Origin: JALYOC01 sp036675345
GTDB lineage: Bacteria > Myxococcota > Myxococcia > Myxococcales > Myxococcaceae
Length of the DNA stretch: 64,000 bases
Reading direction: 5' to 3'
Assembly (NCBI GenBank): GCA_036675345.1
Contig: JAKFFE010000047.1
Coordinates: forward strand, 1-64,000
Position numbers and translations under genes: made by a program. Position 1 is the first letter of the stretch, and every line of letters starts with the position of its first letter. Below, piece by piece: positions 25,723 to 33,900 of the stretch. The notes below the pieces were generated by a model. The model did not search any database, was not told the DNA's origin, and was given only the letters and a program-made list of their open reading frames with translations.

Positions 25723-26346
25723 TTAGCCCGAGTGCTCCTGCAGGAACCGAACCACGATCTTGCCCACCTCCGGGAGGTTCCGGGTGTAGGTGGGCCCGGT
25801 GCCGGGGATGACCTCCAGGGTCCCCCCTGCCTCGGTGAGGGCGGCCGCCAGCGAAGCCCGGGCGATCTTCGGGTCCTCTTCGGCCACGATCCCCACCGCC
25901 GGCAGCCCACACTTGAGCAGGTCGGCAGCCGCCACTCCGGCGGGGTTCACCATCGCCAGTCCGCGGATCCCCGGGTGCTTCTTGACCAGCCCCAGGCTGA
26001 GCAGCGCGGAGGCGCCGATGGTCACCACCACCGGAGAGGAGGAGGCGGCGTTCTCCGCCAGCACGGTGAGCGCGGCCTCGGCGTCATCCAGCAGCCCGCT
26101 GTCCCGCTGGCCCTGGCTGCCGCCCACGCCCCGGTAGTTGAACCGCAGCGTCGGATGCCCCGCCTGCGCGCAGGCCCAGGCCACCTCCGCGGCCACCACG
26201 TGATCCATCCCCCCGCCCTCCTCCGGGGTGGGCGCGAGGATCAACACCGAGGGGCGCTTCTCGCCGCGATGGGACAGGCCCTCCATCACCACCCCGGCGA
26301 CCGGGATCAGGGTGGACCGCTCGAGGAACTGCCCGGGAAGAACCAT
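25723..26346 (-). CDS. Alpha/beta-hydrolase-fold protein
   Basis: 207 residues, similar to the small COG2945-type hydrolases: VLILAPTPEEGGGMDHVVAA, FNYRGVGGSQG, an ASALLSLGLV segment where a nucleophile elbow would stand, and a terminal GTGPTYTRN. The elbow reads TIGASALL with Ser but lacks the classical GxSxG glycine spacing, so activity is uncertain. The start at 26346 avoids an overlap with the divergent dehydrogenase gene. Confidence 0.65.
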   Translation of the reverse strand: MVLPGQFLERSTLIPVAGVVMEGLSHRGEKRPSVLILAPTPEEGGGMDHVVAAEVAWACAQAGHPTLRFNYRGVGGSQGQRDSGLLDDAEAALTVLAENAASSSPVVVTIGASALLSLGLVKKHPGIRGLAMVNPAGVAAADLLKCGLPAVGIVAEEDPKIARASLAAALTEAGGTLEVIPGTGPTYTRNLPEVGKIVVRFLQEHSG

Positions 26347-26467
26347 GTCCCCAATAAAGGGCCGGGCGGGGCCGGTGGCAATCCACCCCGCGGCGAAGCG
26401 CCCACAAAGTGGCGGTCGGCTGGTGGCCAGGTGGCGGCACGGCGGCCGGGAGACTACGAAGGCGGCC

Positions 26468-27601
26468 ATGACCACCCGCTCTGCCCTCCTCTCCGCGGTG
26501 CTGCTGTGCTCCGCGCCCGTCTTCGCCCAGGCGCAGAAGTCGCCGACACCGGTGCCCTCCAGCCTCAAGGTGCGGGCGGTCCCGGTGGTCACCGGGCTGA
26601 AGAGCCCGTGGGGGATCGCCTTCCTGCCGGATGGGCGGATGCTGATCACCGAGCGCGCCGGCCAGCTGCGGTTGGCCTCCACCGACGGCAAGCTCTCCAA
26701 GCCGATCGCCGGGGTGCCGGAGGTGGAGGCGGTGGGGCAAGGCGGGCTGCTGGACGTGGCGGTGGATCCGAAGTTCGCGGAGAACCGGTGGGTCTATCTT
26801 TCGTACTCAGAGAAGGCGATGCAGAGCAACACCGCGGTCGCCCGCGCCAGGCTCAGCGAGGATGGGGCCTCCCTCTCCGAGCTGGTGGTCATCTTCCGGC
26901 AGACGCCTAAGGTCCTCAGCCCGGCGCACTTCGGCTCGCGCCTGGTGTTCTCTGCGGACGGGCACCTGTTCGTTACCCTGGGGGATCGCTTCAGCCAGAA
27001 GGAGCAGGCCCAGAGCCTCCAGACCACCCTCGGCAAGGTGATCCGGCTGATGCCGGATGGGTCCATCCCCAAGGACAACCCCTTCGTGGGTCGCCCCGGG
27101 GCCAGGCCGGAGATCTGGTCCTACGGACATCGCAATGTGCAGGCGGCGGCGATCCGCCCCGGGACCAACGAGCTGTGGACGGTGGAGCACGGCGCTCGCG
27201 GGGGCGACGAGCTCAACCAGCCGCAGAAGGGCAAGAACTACGGCTGGCCGGTGATCACCTACGGGGTGGACTACAGCGGCGCGACGATCGGCGAGGGCAC
27301 CGCCCGGGCCGGGATGGAGCAGCCGGTCTACTACTGGGATCCGGTGATCGCCCCCTCCGGGATGGTCTTCTACACCGGGGACAAGTACCCGGGCTGGAAG
27401 GGCAGCGCGTTCGTCGGCTCGCTGCGGGAACAGGTGCTGGTCCGGCTGGTGATCGAGAACGGCAAGGTGACCCGGGAGGAGCGCCACCTGCCGGATCTCC
27501 GCAACCGGATCCGGGACGTGGTGCAGGGCCCGGACGGGTATCTCTACATCGCCACCGATGAGTCCAACGGTCGGGTGCTCCGCGTCGAGCCCAAGGGCTA
27601 G
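26468..27601 (+). CDS. PQQ-dependent sugar dehydrogenase-type beta-propeller
   Basis: 377 residues with a signal peptide (LLSAVLLCSAPVFAQA), so periplasmic. The soluble aldose-dehydrogenase (Asd/YliI) fold is shown by LKSPWGIAFLPDGRMLITER, the His in PAHFGSRLVFSADGHLFVTLGDR, GHRNVQAAA, WTVEHGARGGDELN and GKNYGWPVITYG, which carry the PQQ and calcium ligands of the family. It oxidises sugars with PQQ; the sugar is unknown. Start at the ATG of the signal peptide. No PQQ synthesis genes are in the window. Confidence 0.85.
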   Translation: MTTRSALLSAVLLCSAPVFAQAQKSPTPVPSSLKVRAVPVVTGLKSPWGIAFLPDGRMLITERAGQLRLASTDGKLSKPIAGVPEVEAVGQGGLLDVAVDPKFAENRWVYLSYSEKAMQSNTAVARARLSEDGASLSELVVIFRQTPKVLSPAHFGSRLVFSADGHLFVTLGDRFSQKEQAQSLQTTLGKVIRLMPDGSIPKDNPFVGRPGARPEIWSYGHRNVQAAAIRPGTNELWTVEHGARGGDELNQPQKGKNYGWPVITYGVDYSGATIGEGTARAGMEQPVYYWDPVIAPSGMVFYTGDKYPGWKGSAFVGSLREQVLVRLVIENGKVTREERHLPDLRNRIRDVVQGPDGYLYIATDESNGRVLRVEPKG

Positions 27602-28842
27602 CCGGTCACCGGACGTCGGCTCTGGAGGGGACGGGGCCGCGAAGAGCGCGCGCCCACCAGCGCCGGGTCCGTCTCTCCGATCGACCGGTACACCGCCTGA
27701 CGGAGCGAGATCTCCCGGGGGTCCTCGAGGTGGCTCCCCAGCTTGTTGGGAACGTAGGCGTACCCCAGCCTGGCCTCGGGATCGGCAAAGGCCAGCGACC
27801 CTCCCGTTCCCGGGGCTCCAAAGCCGCCGGGATGGGCAAAGGGGTTCTTGGAGTCCGGCCTGGCGAAGCCCAGCGAGAACTTCACCTCCACCTTCAGGCA
27901 CGCGTCCCGGAAGCCGCGCGCTGCAGGGATGGCGGGCGACATCAGCTGACGAAGGGTCTGCTCGCGAAGGCCCAGTTCCCTCCCTCCGGTGGCGAACACG
28001 CTGTAGGCATGCGCCATCGCCCGGGCCGTGCCCACCCCGCCCCCCGCCGGGACCTCGAAGTTCCTGGCGTAGACGTGCTCGGCCTGCTCCGGCAGCTCGG
28101 ATCCCAGCAGGCACCGGCGGAAGCGGGAGCGCGGGTTGAGGGCCGCCAGCAGCGTCCGCAGTGGAAGGTTCACGAACGCGGAGGCCATGCTGAACCGCTG
28201 GGTCCGGGCCAGCCTCCGATCGGGGAGGGTGTCCGGCAGCCGGATGTAGAAGTCCAACCCCAGGGGGTCGGCCAGCTCTTCTTGGAAGAACTGCCCCAGG
28301 GTCCGGTGCCCCGGATCCACCCGGCGCAGCAGCTCGCTCTCGTAAAACCCCAGGGTGATGCCGTGGTACGCCTGCCTGACTCCAGGAGCCCAGGCCGGCT
28401 TCTGTCGCGCGAGCACCCCCGCCAGGCGGTCCGGATCCGCCACCAGTGCGTGGTCCAGGCGCTGGTCGAGGACGAACAGCCCCGCCTGGTGGGCCAGCAA
28501 CTGCCGCACGGTGATCGCCGACTTTCCCTGCTGGGCGAACTCCGGCCAGTAGGTGCTCACGCGCTCATCCCAGTCGAACAAGCCTCGCGATTGCGCCAAC
28601 GCCATCGCCAGCCCCGCCAGACCCTTGGTGGCAGAGTACACGATGACCATCGTGTCCTCCTCCCACGGTTCACCGGTTGCCTTGTCCCGGATGCCGCCCC
28701 AGAGATCGACCACCTTCTCCCCGCGGAAGTAGACGCAGCAGGCGGCGCCGAGCTCCTTTCCTTGCTCGAAGTTCCGGCCGAAGGCCTCTTGCACCGACTC
28801 GAAGCCGGGCCGGACGAAGCCAGCGATGTCCGCACGCGCCAT
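27598..28842 (-). CDS. Serine hydrolase, beta-lactamase/EstB class
   Basis: 414 residues, no signal peptide. The SxxK motif appears as YSATKGLAGLAMAL, the Tyr motif as AYHGITLGFYESELLR, and the third motif as AHPGGFGAPGTGG. This is the EstB/class C-like esterase group, which mostly hydrolyses esters rather than beta-lactams. The start at 28842 is chosen because an upstream in-frame extension overlaps the divergent gene. It converges with the dehydrogenase, their stops overlapping by 4 bp. Confidence 0.82.
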   Translation of the reverse strand: MARADIAGFVRPGFESVQEAFGRNFEQGKELGAACCVYFRGEKVVDLWGGIRDKATGEPWEEDTMVIVYSATKGLAGLAMALAQSRGLFDWDERVSTYWPEFAQQGKSAITVRQLLAHQAGLFVLDQRLDHALVADPDRLAGVLARQKPAWAPGVRQAYHGITLGFYESELLRRVDPGHRTLGQFFQEELADPLGLDFYIRLPDTLPDRRLARTQRFSMASAFVNLPLRTLLAALNPRSRFRRCLLGSELPEQAEHVYARNFEVPAGGGVGTARAMAHAYSVFATGGRELGLREQTLRQLMSPAIPAARGFRDACLKVEVKFSLGFARPDSKNPFAHPGGFGAPGTGGSLAFADPEARLGYAYVPNKLGSHLEDPREISLRQAVYRSIGETDPALVGARSSRPRPLQSRRPVTG

Positions 28843-28894
28843 GTCGCCCACAAGGTAGTGGGCCAGGGCCCAGCGGGCATCGCCCTGCTGGACG

Positions 28895-29764
28895 ATGCCT
28901 GCCCCACGTCCCGCCAGGAACCCGGTAGATTCCGCGCCCGTGACTGCCACCCAGCCCCGCCCGTTCCCCTTCGATCGCAGCAACCTGACCGGCCTGATCC
29001 CCTTCGTCTGGAGCCAGTTCAAACGACGGTGGGTCCTGATCGTGTTCAGCGCACACTTGATGGTGGCGCTGTCACTGGGGATCGCGCTCGCGGGCCCGAT
29101 GCTCTCGATGCTGTTCTCGGTGCCCTTCGTGAGCCTCACTGCCGAGCCCGGCACCAGCGCGATGGTGGCCTCGCTGGTGGGCTACGCGATCGGGTCCCTG
29201 ATGAGCCTGACTGTGAGCGCGCTGTTCTTGATGGGCTTCACCCGGATCGTCTGGGGAGTGCTTCACGATGGGCCCGCGGACCTCGGGATGCTGTTCAGCC
29301 AGTTCCCCAAGGCGGGAAAGGCGTTCGGGCTGGTGCTGCTGCTCCTGCTGGTGGGAGGCGTCCCGCTGCTGCTGGCGCTGGGTGTGGCGTTCAAGGGCCT
29401 CCTCGAAGGCCCGATGAGCAAGGGCGACCTGGCGGTTCTCCTCACCGGCGGCCTGGCGCTGTCGGCGTGTGTGCTGCTGCCGCTGTCCGTTGCCGTCTTC
29501 GAACTGGCGTTGAACGATCAGGCAGGCCCCTGGCAGTCGCTCCGGACTGCCTGGGAGCTGTGGTCTGGCCGCCGGCTGGCCATCTTCAAGTACGGAGCCG
29601 TCTCGGCAGTGGTCCTGGTGGGCGGGCTGATCCTGTGCGTGGTGCCGGTGATCGCCGCTTTCGCCGGGGTGCAACTGCTCTTCGTCGGGCTGTACGCGGC
29701 GCTCCGTCAGGGTGGACCGGCCAGCGTCGGCGACACCGCCATCGGCCCTCTCCCGGAGGTCTAG
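28895..29764 (+). CDS. Integral membrane protein of unknown function
   Basis: 289 residues (274 if GTG 28940 is used). A soluble N-terminus with FDRSNLTGLIPFVWSQFKRRW is followed by about five or six membrane spans. The layout resembles DUF975-like predicted membrane proteins found near membrane-remodelling genes, but no family is certain. It is divergent from the esterase 53 bp away. Confidence 0.55.
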   Translation: MPAPRPARNPVDSAPVTATQPRPFPFDRSNLTGLIPFVWSQFKRRWVLIVFSAHLMVALSLGIALAGPMLSMLFSVPFVSLTAEPGTSAMVASLVGYAIGSLMSLTVSALFLMGFTRIVWGVLHDGPADLGMLFSQFPKAGKAFGLVLLLLLVGGVPLLLALGVAFKGLLEGPMSKGDLAVLLTGGLALSACVLLPLSVAVFELALNDQAGPWQSLRTAWELWSGRRLAIFKYGAVSAVVLVGGLILCVVPVIAAFAGVQLLFVGLYAALRQGGPASVGDTAIGPLPEV

Positions 29765-29925
29765 TTTGCCCGGGAGCTGGGCCACCTCCCCTCCGCCCGC
29801 TGCTCCTGGTGGGAACGGAAGGGTTGTCGCCTGGCAATCGTCGGTCGCGCTCCGCGTACCCAGGGTGTCACCGCGGAACTCCGCCTCCTGGGCGTGAGAC
29901 AGCCTCCGCGGTGCTGGAGGCGACG

Positions 29926-30240
29926 ATGAAGCCGCAGAAGCGTGGATTGGGTTCGATTGTCCTCGCGGTGGTGGCGGTGCTGATCGGCCTGATCATCTTC
30001 GGCAGCCTGTTCAAGCTCGCCTTGGCCGCCGGCGTGGTGTTCGTGGTGTGGAAGGTGCTCTTTGATCGCGAGGAGCAGTCGCGCCCCGCGATGGCGCCGC
30101 CCAGGATGGACCTGCTGGCGCCGCCGCTGGATCTTGAGCTGCAAAATCGAGATGCCGAGCTGGCCCGTCTGGATCGGGAGCTCGAGCAGGCGATCCAGGC
30201 CTCGAGCACGGGTCAGAAGCCGGCCGCAGCGGCTGGCTAG
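29926..30240 (+). CDS. Small membrane protein with coiled-coil tail
   Basis: 104 residues: two close hydrophobic helices (about 9-44) with a basic start, then a proline-containing linker and a heptad-like acidic helix (NRDAELARLDRELEQAI). TGGAGG sits 5 bases before the ATG, which fixes the start. Topology suggests an inner-membrane hairpin with a cytosolic coil that could oligomerise. Not recognised. Confidence 0.6.
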   Translation: MKPQKRGLGSIVLAVVAVLIGLIIFGSLFKLALAAGVVFVVWKVLFDREEQSRPAMAPPRMDLLAPPLDLELQNRDAELARLDRELEQAIQASSTGQKPAAAAG

Positions 30241-30312
30241 CCTCCCCACCCTGTCCATGGACCCGGCCTGAACCTGGTGGACGCGAGCTGATTCTCGACC
30301 GGCGCCTCTGGG

Positions 30313-30708
30313 CTAACGGCGGAAGAAGGACGCTTGCTGAAAGCGCAGTCCGGCCAGGATCTGATCCACCCGCTCCTTTGACAGCGCCCCGATGCGCGCT
30401 CCCAGGCGGACCTTCTCGACCGAGGAGATCTGCGAGACGACCACCACGCTCTGCTTGGGGAGGCTCCCCTCCCCTGGATCCAGCAGGACGTTCCCGGGCT
30501 CGCTGATCCGGTGCAGATTCGTCGTCAACGCACACACCACCACGGTGGTGATGCGCGAATGGTTGAACACGTCCTCCTGCACCACCACGTGGGGATGGGC
30601 GTACTCCGGGACCGGCCCTCGCGAGTCGTCGGGCTGGAGCCAGAACACATCGCCCCGGTTGATCTCCCCGGGACCGGTCCCCTCAAGACTTGCTGACTGG
30701 GTCGTCAT
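30313..30708 (-). CDS. MazF/PemK-like toxin domain protein, no adjacent antitoxin
   Basis: 131 residues. The family's opening INRGDVFWLQPDD, PHVVVQEDVFN, TTVVVCALTTN and VLLDPGEGSLPKQSVVVVSQISSV match the MazF/PemK SH3-like fold, which cleaves RNA at short sequences. The Arg and Thr of the MazF active centre are in the expected segments. No antitoxin frame is visible in the 270 bp upstream or the 70 bp downstream. Confidence 0.75.
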   Translation of the reverse strand: MTTQSASLEGTGPGEINRGDVFWLQPDDSRGPVPEYAHPHVVVQEDVFNHSRITTVVVCALTTNLHRISEPGNVLLDPGEGSLPKQSVVVVSQISSVEKVRLGARIGALSKERVDQILAGLRFQQASFFRR

Positions 30709-30977
30709 CGCGTGCGCGGGCGTTTATGCGGTTCGCACCCGATTGTCGAAGCGCGCTGCGCCGTGGCGGTCCGCGCCCGCTGTCACCGCCGTTGCACAGT
30801 CGCGCAGCGATTTGCACACCCCTGACCCGGAGGTAACTCTGGAGGTCCCGTGGCATGCGGCTTGCGCAGCGACCAGGCATGCCTTCGCTCCAAGTCTCCC
30901 CCGCCAGAGGGGGACAACTTCTTCGCCTTCGCCGGGGCGGCGGTACGCTTTCCCCTCCTTCTCGCGCGAGGTTCTCC

Positions 30978-33900
30978 ATGCCTGGTCACGGCGGGTTCTG
31001 GCAGTGGATGGTGGTGGTCGGGATCGCTGCCGCCCAGCCCACGCAGGCGGCCTCTGACCCGTGCGCGCGCGGTCGCCTCGGGTTGCTGGCGCTGGACCTG
31101 TTCGAGCCTGCCTCCGCCTCCGAACGAAAGACGGCGGTGGAGGGGCTGGGGGAGTGCAAGAGCCCGAAGGTGGTGGGGCTGCTGGACCAGGCGCTGCAGC
31201 ATGACCAGGATCCCGAGGTCCGGATCGCCGCGGCCCAGGCGCTGACCGCCAACAGCAGCCCCGAGGCGGAGAGAGCGCTGCGCGCAGCGCTCCGCCAGGG
31301 CGTTCCGGTGAAGGTGCGGCTCAAGGTCGAGGAGGGACTGGCGAGCCGGGCGCCCCCGCCTCCTGCTCCCGCGCCGGTGAATGACTTCGCCTCTCCGTTC
31401 GCCGTCCGGACCGAACCAGCGGTGCCCGCCCCCGCCGCCACCCGCCCCCCGGAGCCGCTGGCGCCGATCGCCCTTCCCCGGACAACGGTGCAGCCCCCTC
31501 TGGTCACCCGGCCCCCGGTGGTGCCGCCTGCGCCCCACCTCCCGTTCGAGAAGCAGGACGGCCTGCCGCTGGCGGTGGTCACCTCGGCGGTCTCCGGCGC
31601 CTCGCTGTTCCCCTACCTGGCGGCGCTGGCGCAGCAGAAGAACCCGCTGACCCTCACCCTCACCGGCACCGCGGGCGCGATCATCGGCGGTGGTTCGGCC
31701 TGGGGCCTGAGCCTGTTCGGAATGCGGCCCACCCTCCCGCAGGCGGTCTGGTACACGAACTCCACCGCCTGGGGCACCCTGGCCGGCCTGGCGTTGCACT
31801 CCGGGCTGGTGCGAGGCGGTGGCGGCAGCGAGATGGACCAGGATCGGGCGCTGTGGGCGCTGCTGGCCGCTGGGCAGACGGCCGGAATGGCCGCCGGGGT
31901 GTGGAGCGCGCGGAGCTTCGACTGGAACGCGCGCCAGGTGCTGCTGGCGGACGGGCTGATGATCGGCTCCTACCTGGGCTACGGCGGAATCCGGTTGCTG
32001 CAGAACGAGTCGGTGGACGTGAACGGGCCGATGGCCATCGCCACCGTGCCGCTGATGGTCGGCTCGGCGATCGCCGCGCGCTACGTCAACCCCTCCGGCA
32101 AGGACCTCCACCTGATCTCCGCCGCCTCGCTGGCCTCCAGTTGGTCCGGATTCCTGTTGGCCCAGGCGGCCGCCGACCGGACCACCGCCGATCGGCAGGG
32201 GCTGGGCGGACTGCTGCTGGGCAGCAGCGTGGGCTTCTTGGGGTCGATGGCCGGGGCGGCCTTCGTGGAGACGGACCCCAAGCGGGTCTGGGGCGCCACC
32301 GCGTTCCTGGCCGCGGGCAACGTGTTCGGGCTGGGGACGCACATGGTCCTCTCCCCGCTGGATGATCAAGGCGAGGTGAACGCCCGCAACTGGGCGCTGG
32401 GGACTGCCCTGGGAGGCCTGGCCTTTGGCGCCGGGGCCTATGCGCTGTGGCCGCACCTGGAGGTGGGCCCCAGCACGCCGGGGATGACCAGCATGGGCGT
32501 GGCCTATGGCAGCCTCACCTGGCTGCTGGCCACCAGCGCCGCGGACACCGGGGTGCGCCGCCCCGAGGATCTCCCGCTGGTGCTGGGAGGCGCTCTGGCC
32601 GGCGGCGTGGCGATGGGGACCGCAGGGCTGATCGCCTCCCGCTGGTTCTCCCCCACTCCGTTTGATCACCTGATGGTCGGCTCCGGCACCGCGCTGGGGA
32701 TCAGCGCCGGCCTGGGCACGGCGCGCCTGCTGTCCGCGGATCCTTCGCAGCGAGGGGTGCCGGATCTGGTGGGCGTGCTGGGCGGCTCGGCGCTAGGCTT
32801 CGGGGTGACTGCTGCCCTGCAGCACCACTCGCCGCTGCGCCCCACCGACTTCGGCGCCGAGCTCTCCGGTGCCGCCCTGGGTGCGCTCTCCGGCGCGCTG
32901 ATCCCCACCGCCGGTAACGCCGACTGGATGACCGACGGCCCAGGGCAGGAGCGTGAGGCCCGGGTGATCGGCGCGAGCACGATGGTGGGCGCCGCGGTGG
33001 GCGGCACCGCGGCGATCGCCGCCTCCCACCTGCTGGACGCAAGTCCCGGCCAGGTGTTGGTGCCCACCGTGGCCGCCACCCTGGGAGTGGGAATGGGCGC
33101 CGGCCTGGGCCTGGCCCTGGCCCCGGACGCCACCCAGCCGGCGCGGGTGGGGATGCTGGCGGGGAGCACGCTGATGGCCGCCGCCGCGCTCGCCGCCGAT
33201 CCCCACCTGAAGCTCTCCTCGGGCCTGGGCCCCCACGCGGCCGAATGGGGCCTGGTGGGCACCGGACTGGGCGTCGGCTACGGCCTGGTGGTCTCCGAGT
33301 TCGCCCAGTCCCCGGACGGATTCGGGCGGATGGGCGGCGTCCTCTTCGGCGCCAGCACCGGGCTGGCCACGGGCCTGGTGGGCGCACGGTTCGCCGGCGA
33401 CCCACGCGGCGCCTGGCTGACCACCAGCGTCGGCACCGTGCTGGGAGGGATGCTGGGCCGGGGGACGACGCTGCTGCTCCCCGCCCAGGAGGATCCGGTG
33501 CGGGATCGCCGGATGCTGGCGGTGGGCACCCTGCTGGGCGCGGCGGCCGGAACTGTCGGCTCGGCGTTCCAGAACTCGCTGGCGCCGCTGGGCGGCACCG
33601 ACGCGCTGGCCGCGGGGGTGGGCGGTGGCTACGGGTTGATGGTCGGGTTGCTGGGGCCCGGGATCACCGAGCCAGAGTGGAACTCGGATCCACGCGCCAC
33701 CGGAGGCGGGGCCCTGGTGGGCCTCTCCGCCGGAGCGATCTCCGCGGCCCTGGCGCGCAAGGCGACCGGAGCCACTCCAGGACAGGTGTTGCTGCCCGCG
33801 GTGGCCGCCACCCTGGGGGCAGGGATGGGCGCCGGGCTGGGCCTGGCGCTGGAGCCGCAAGAGTCGCAGCCGGCGCGGATCGGGATGCTGACCGGCAGCA

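Noticed and set aside
30897..30915. Hairpin CTCCCC/GGGG before the giant gene as terminator
   Set aside because: Short, with a bulge and no T run; too weak to call.
30709..30977. Possible antitoxin gene upstream of the MazF-like gene
   Set aside because: Minus-strand frames here are Arg-rich shadows with no DNA-binding motif and no ribosome site.
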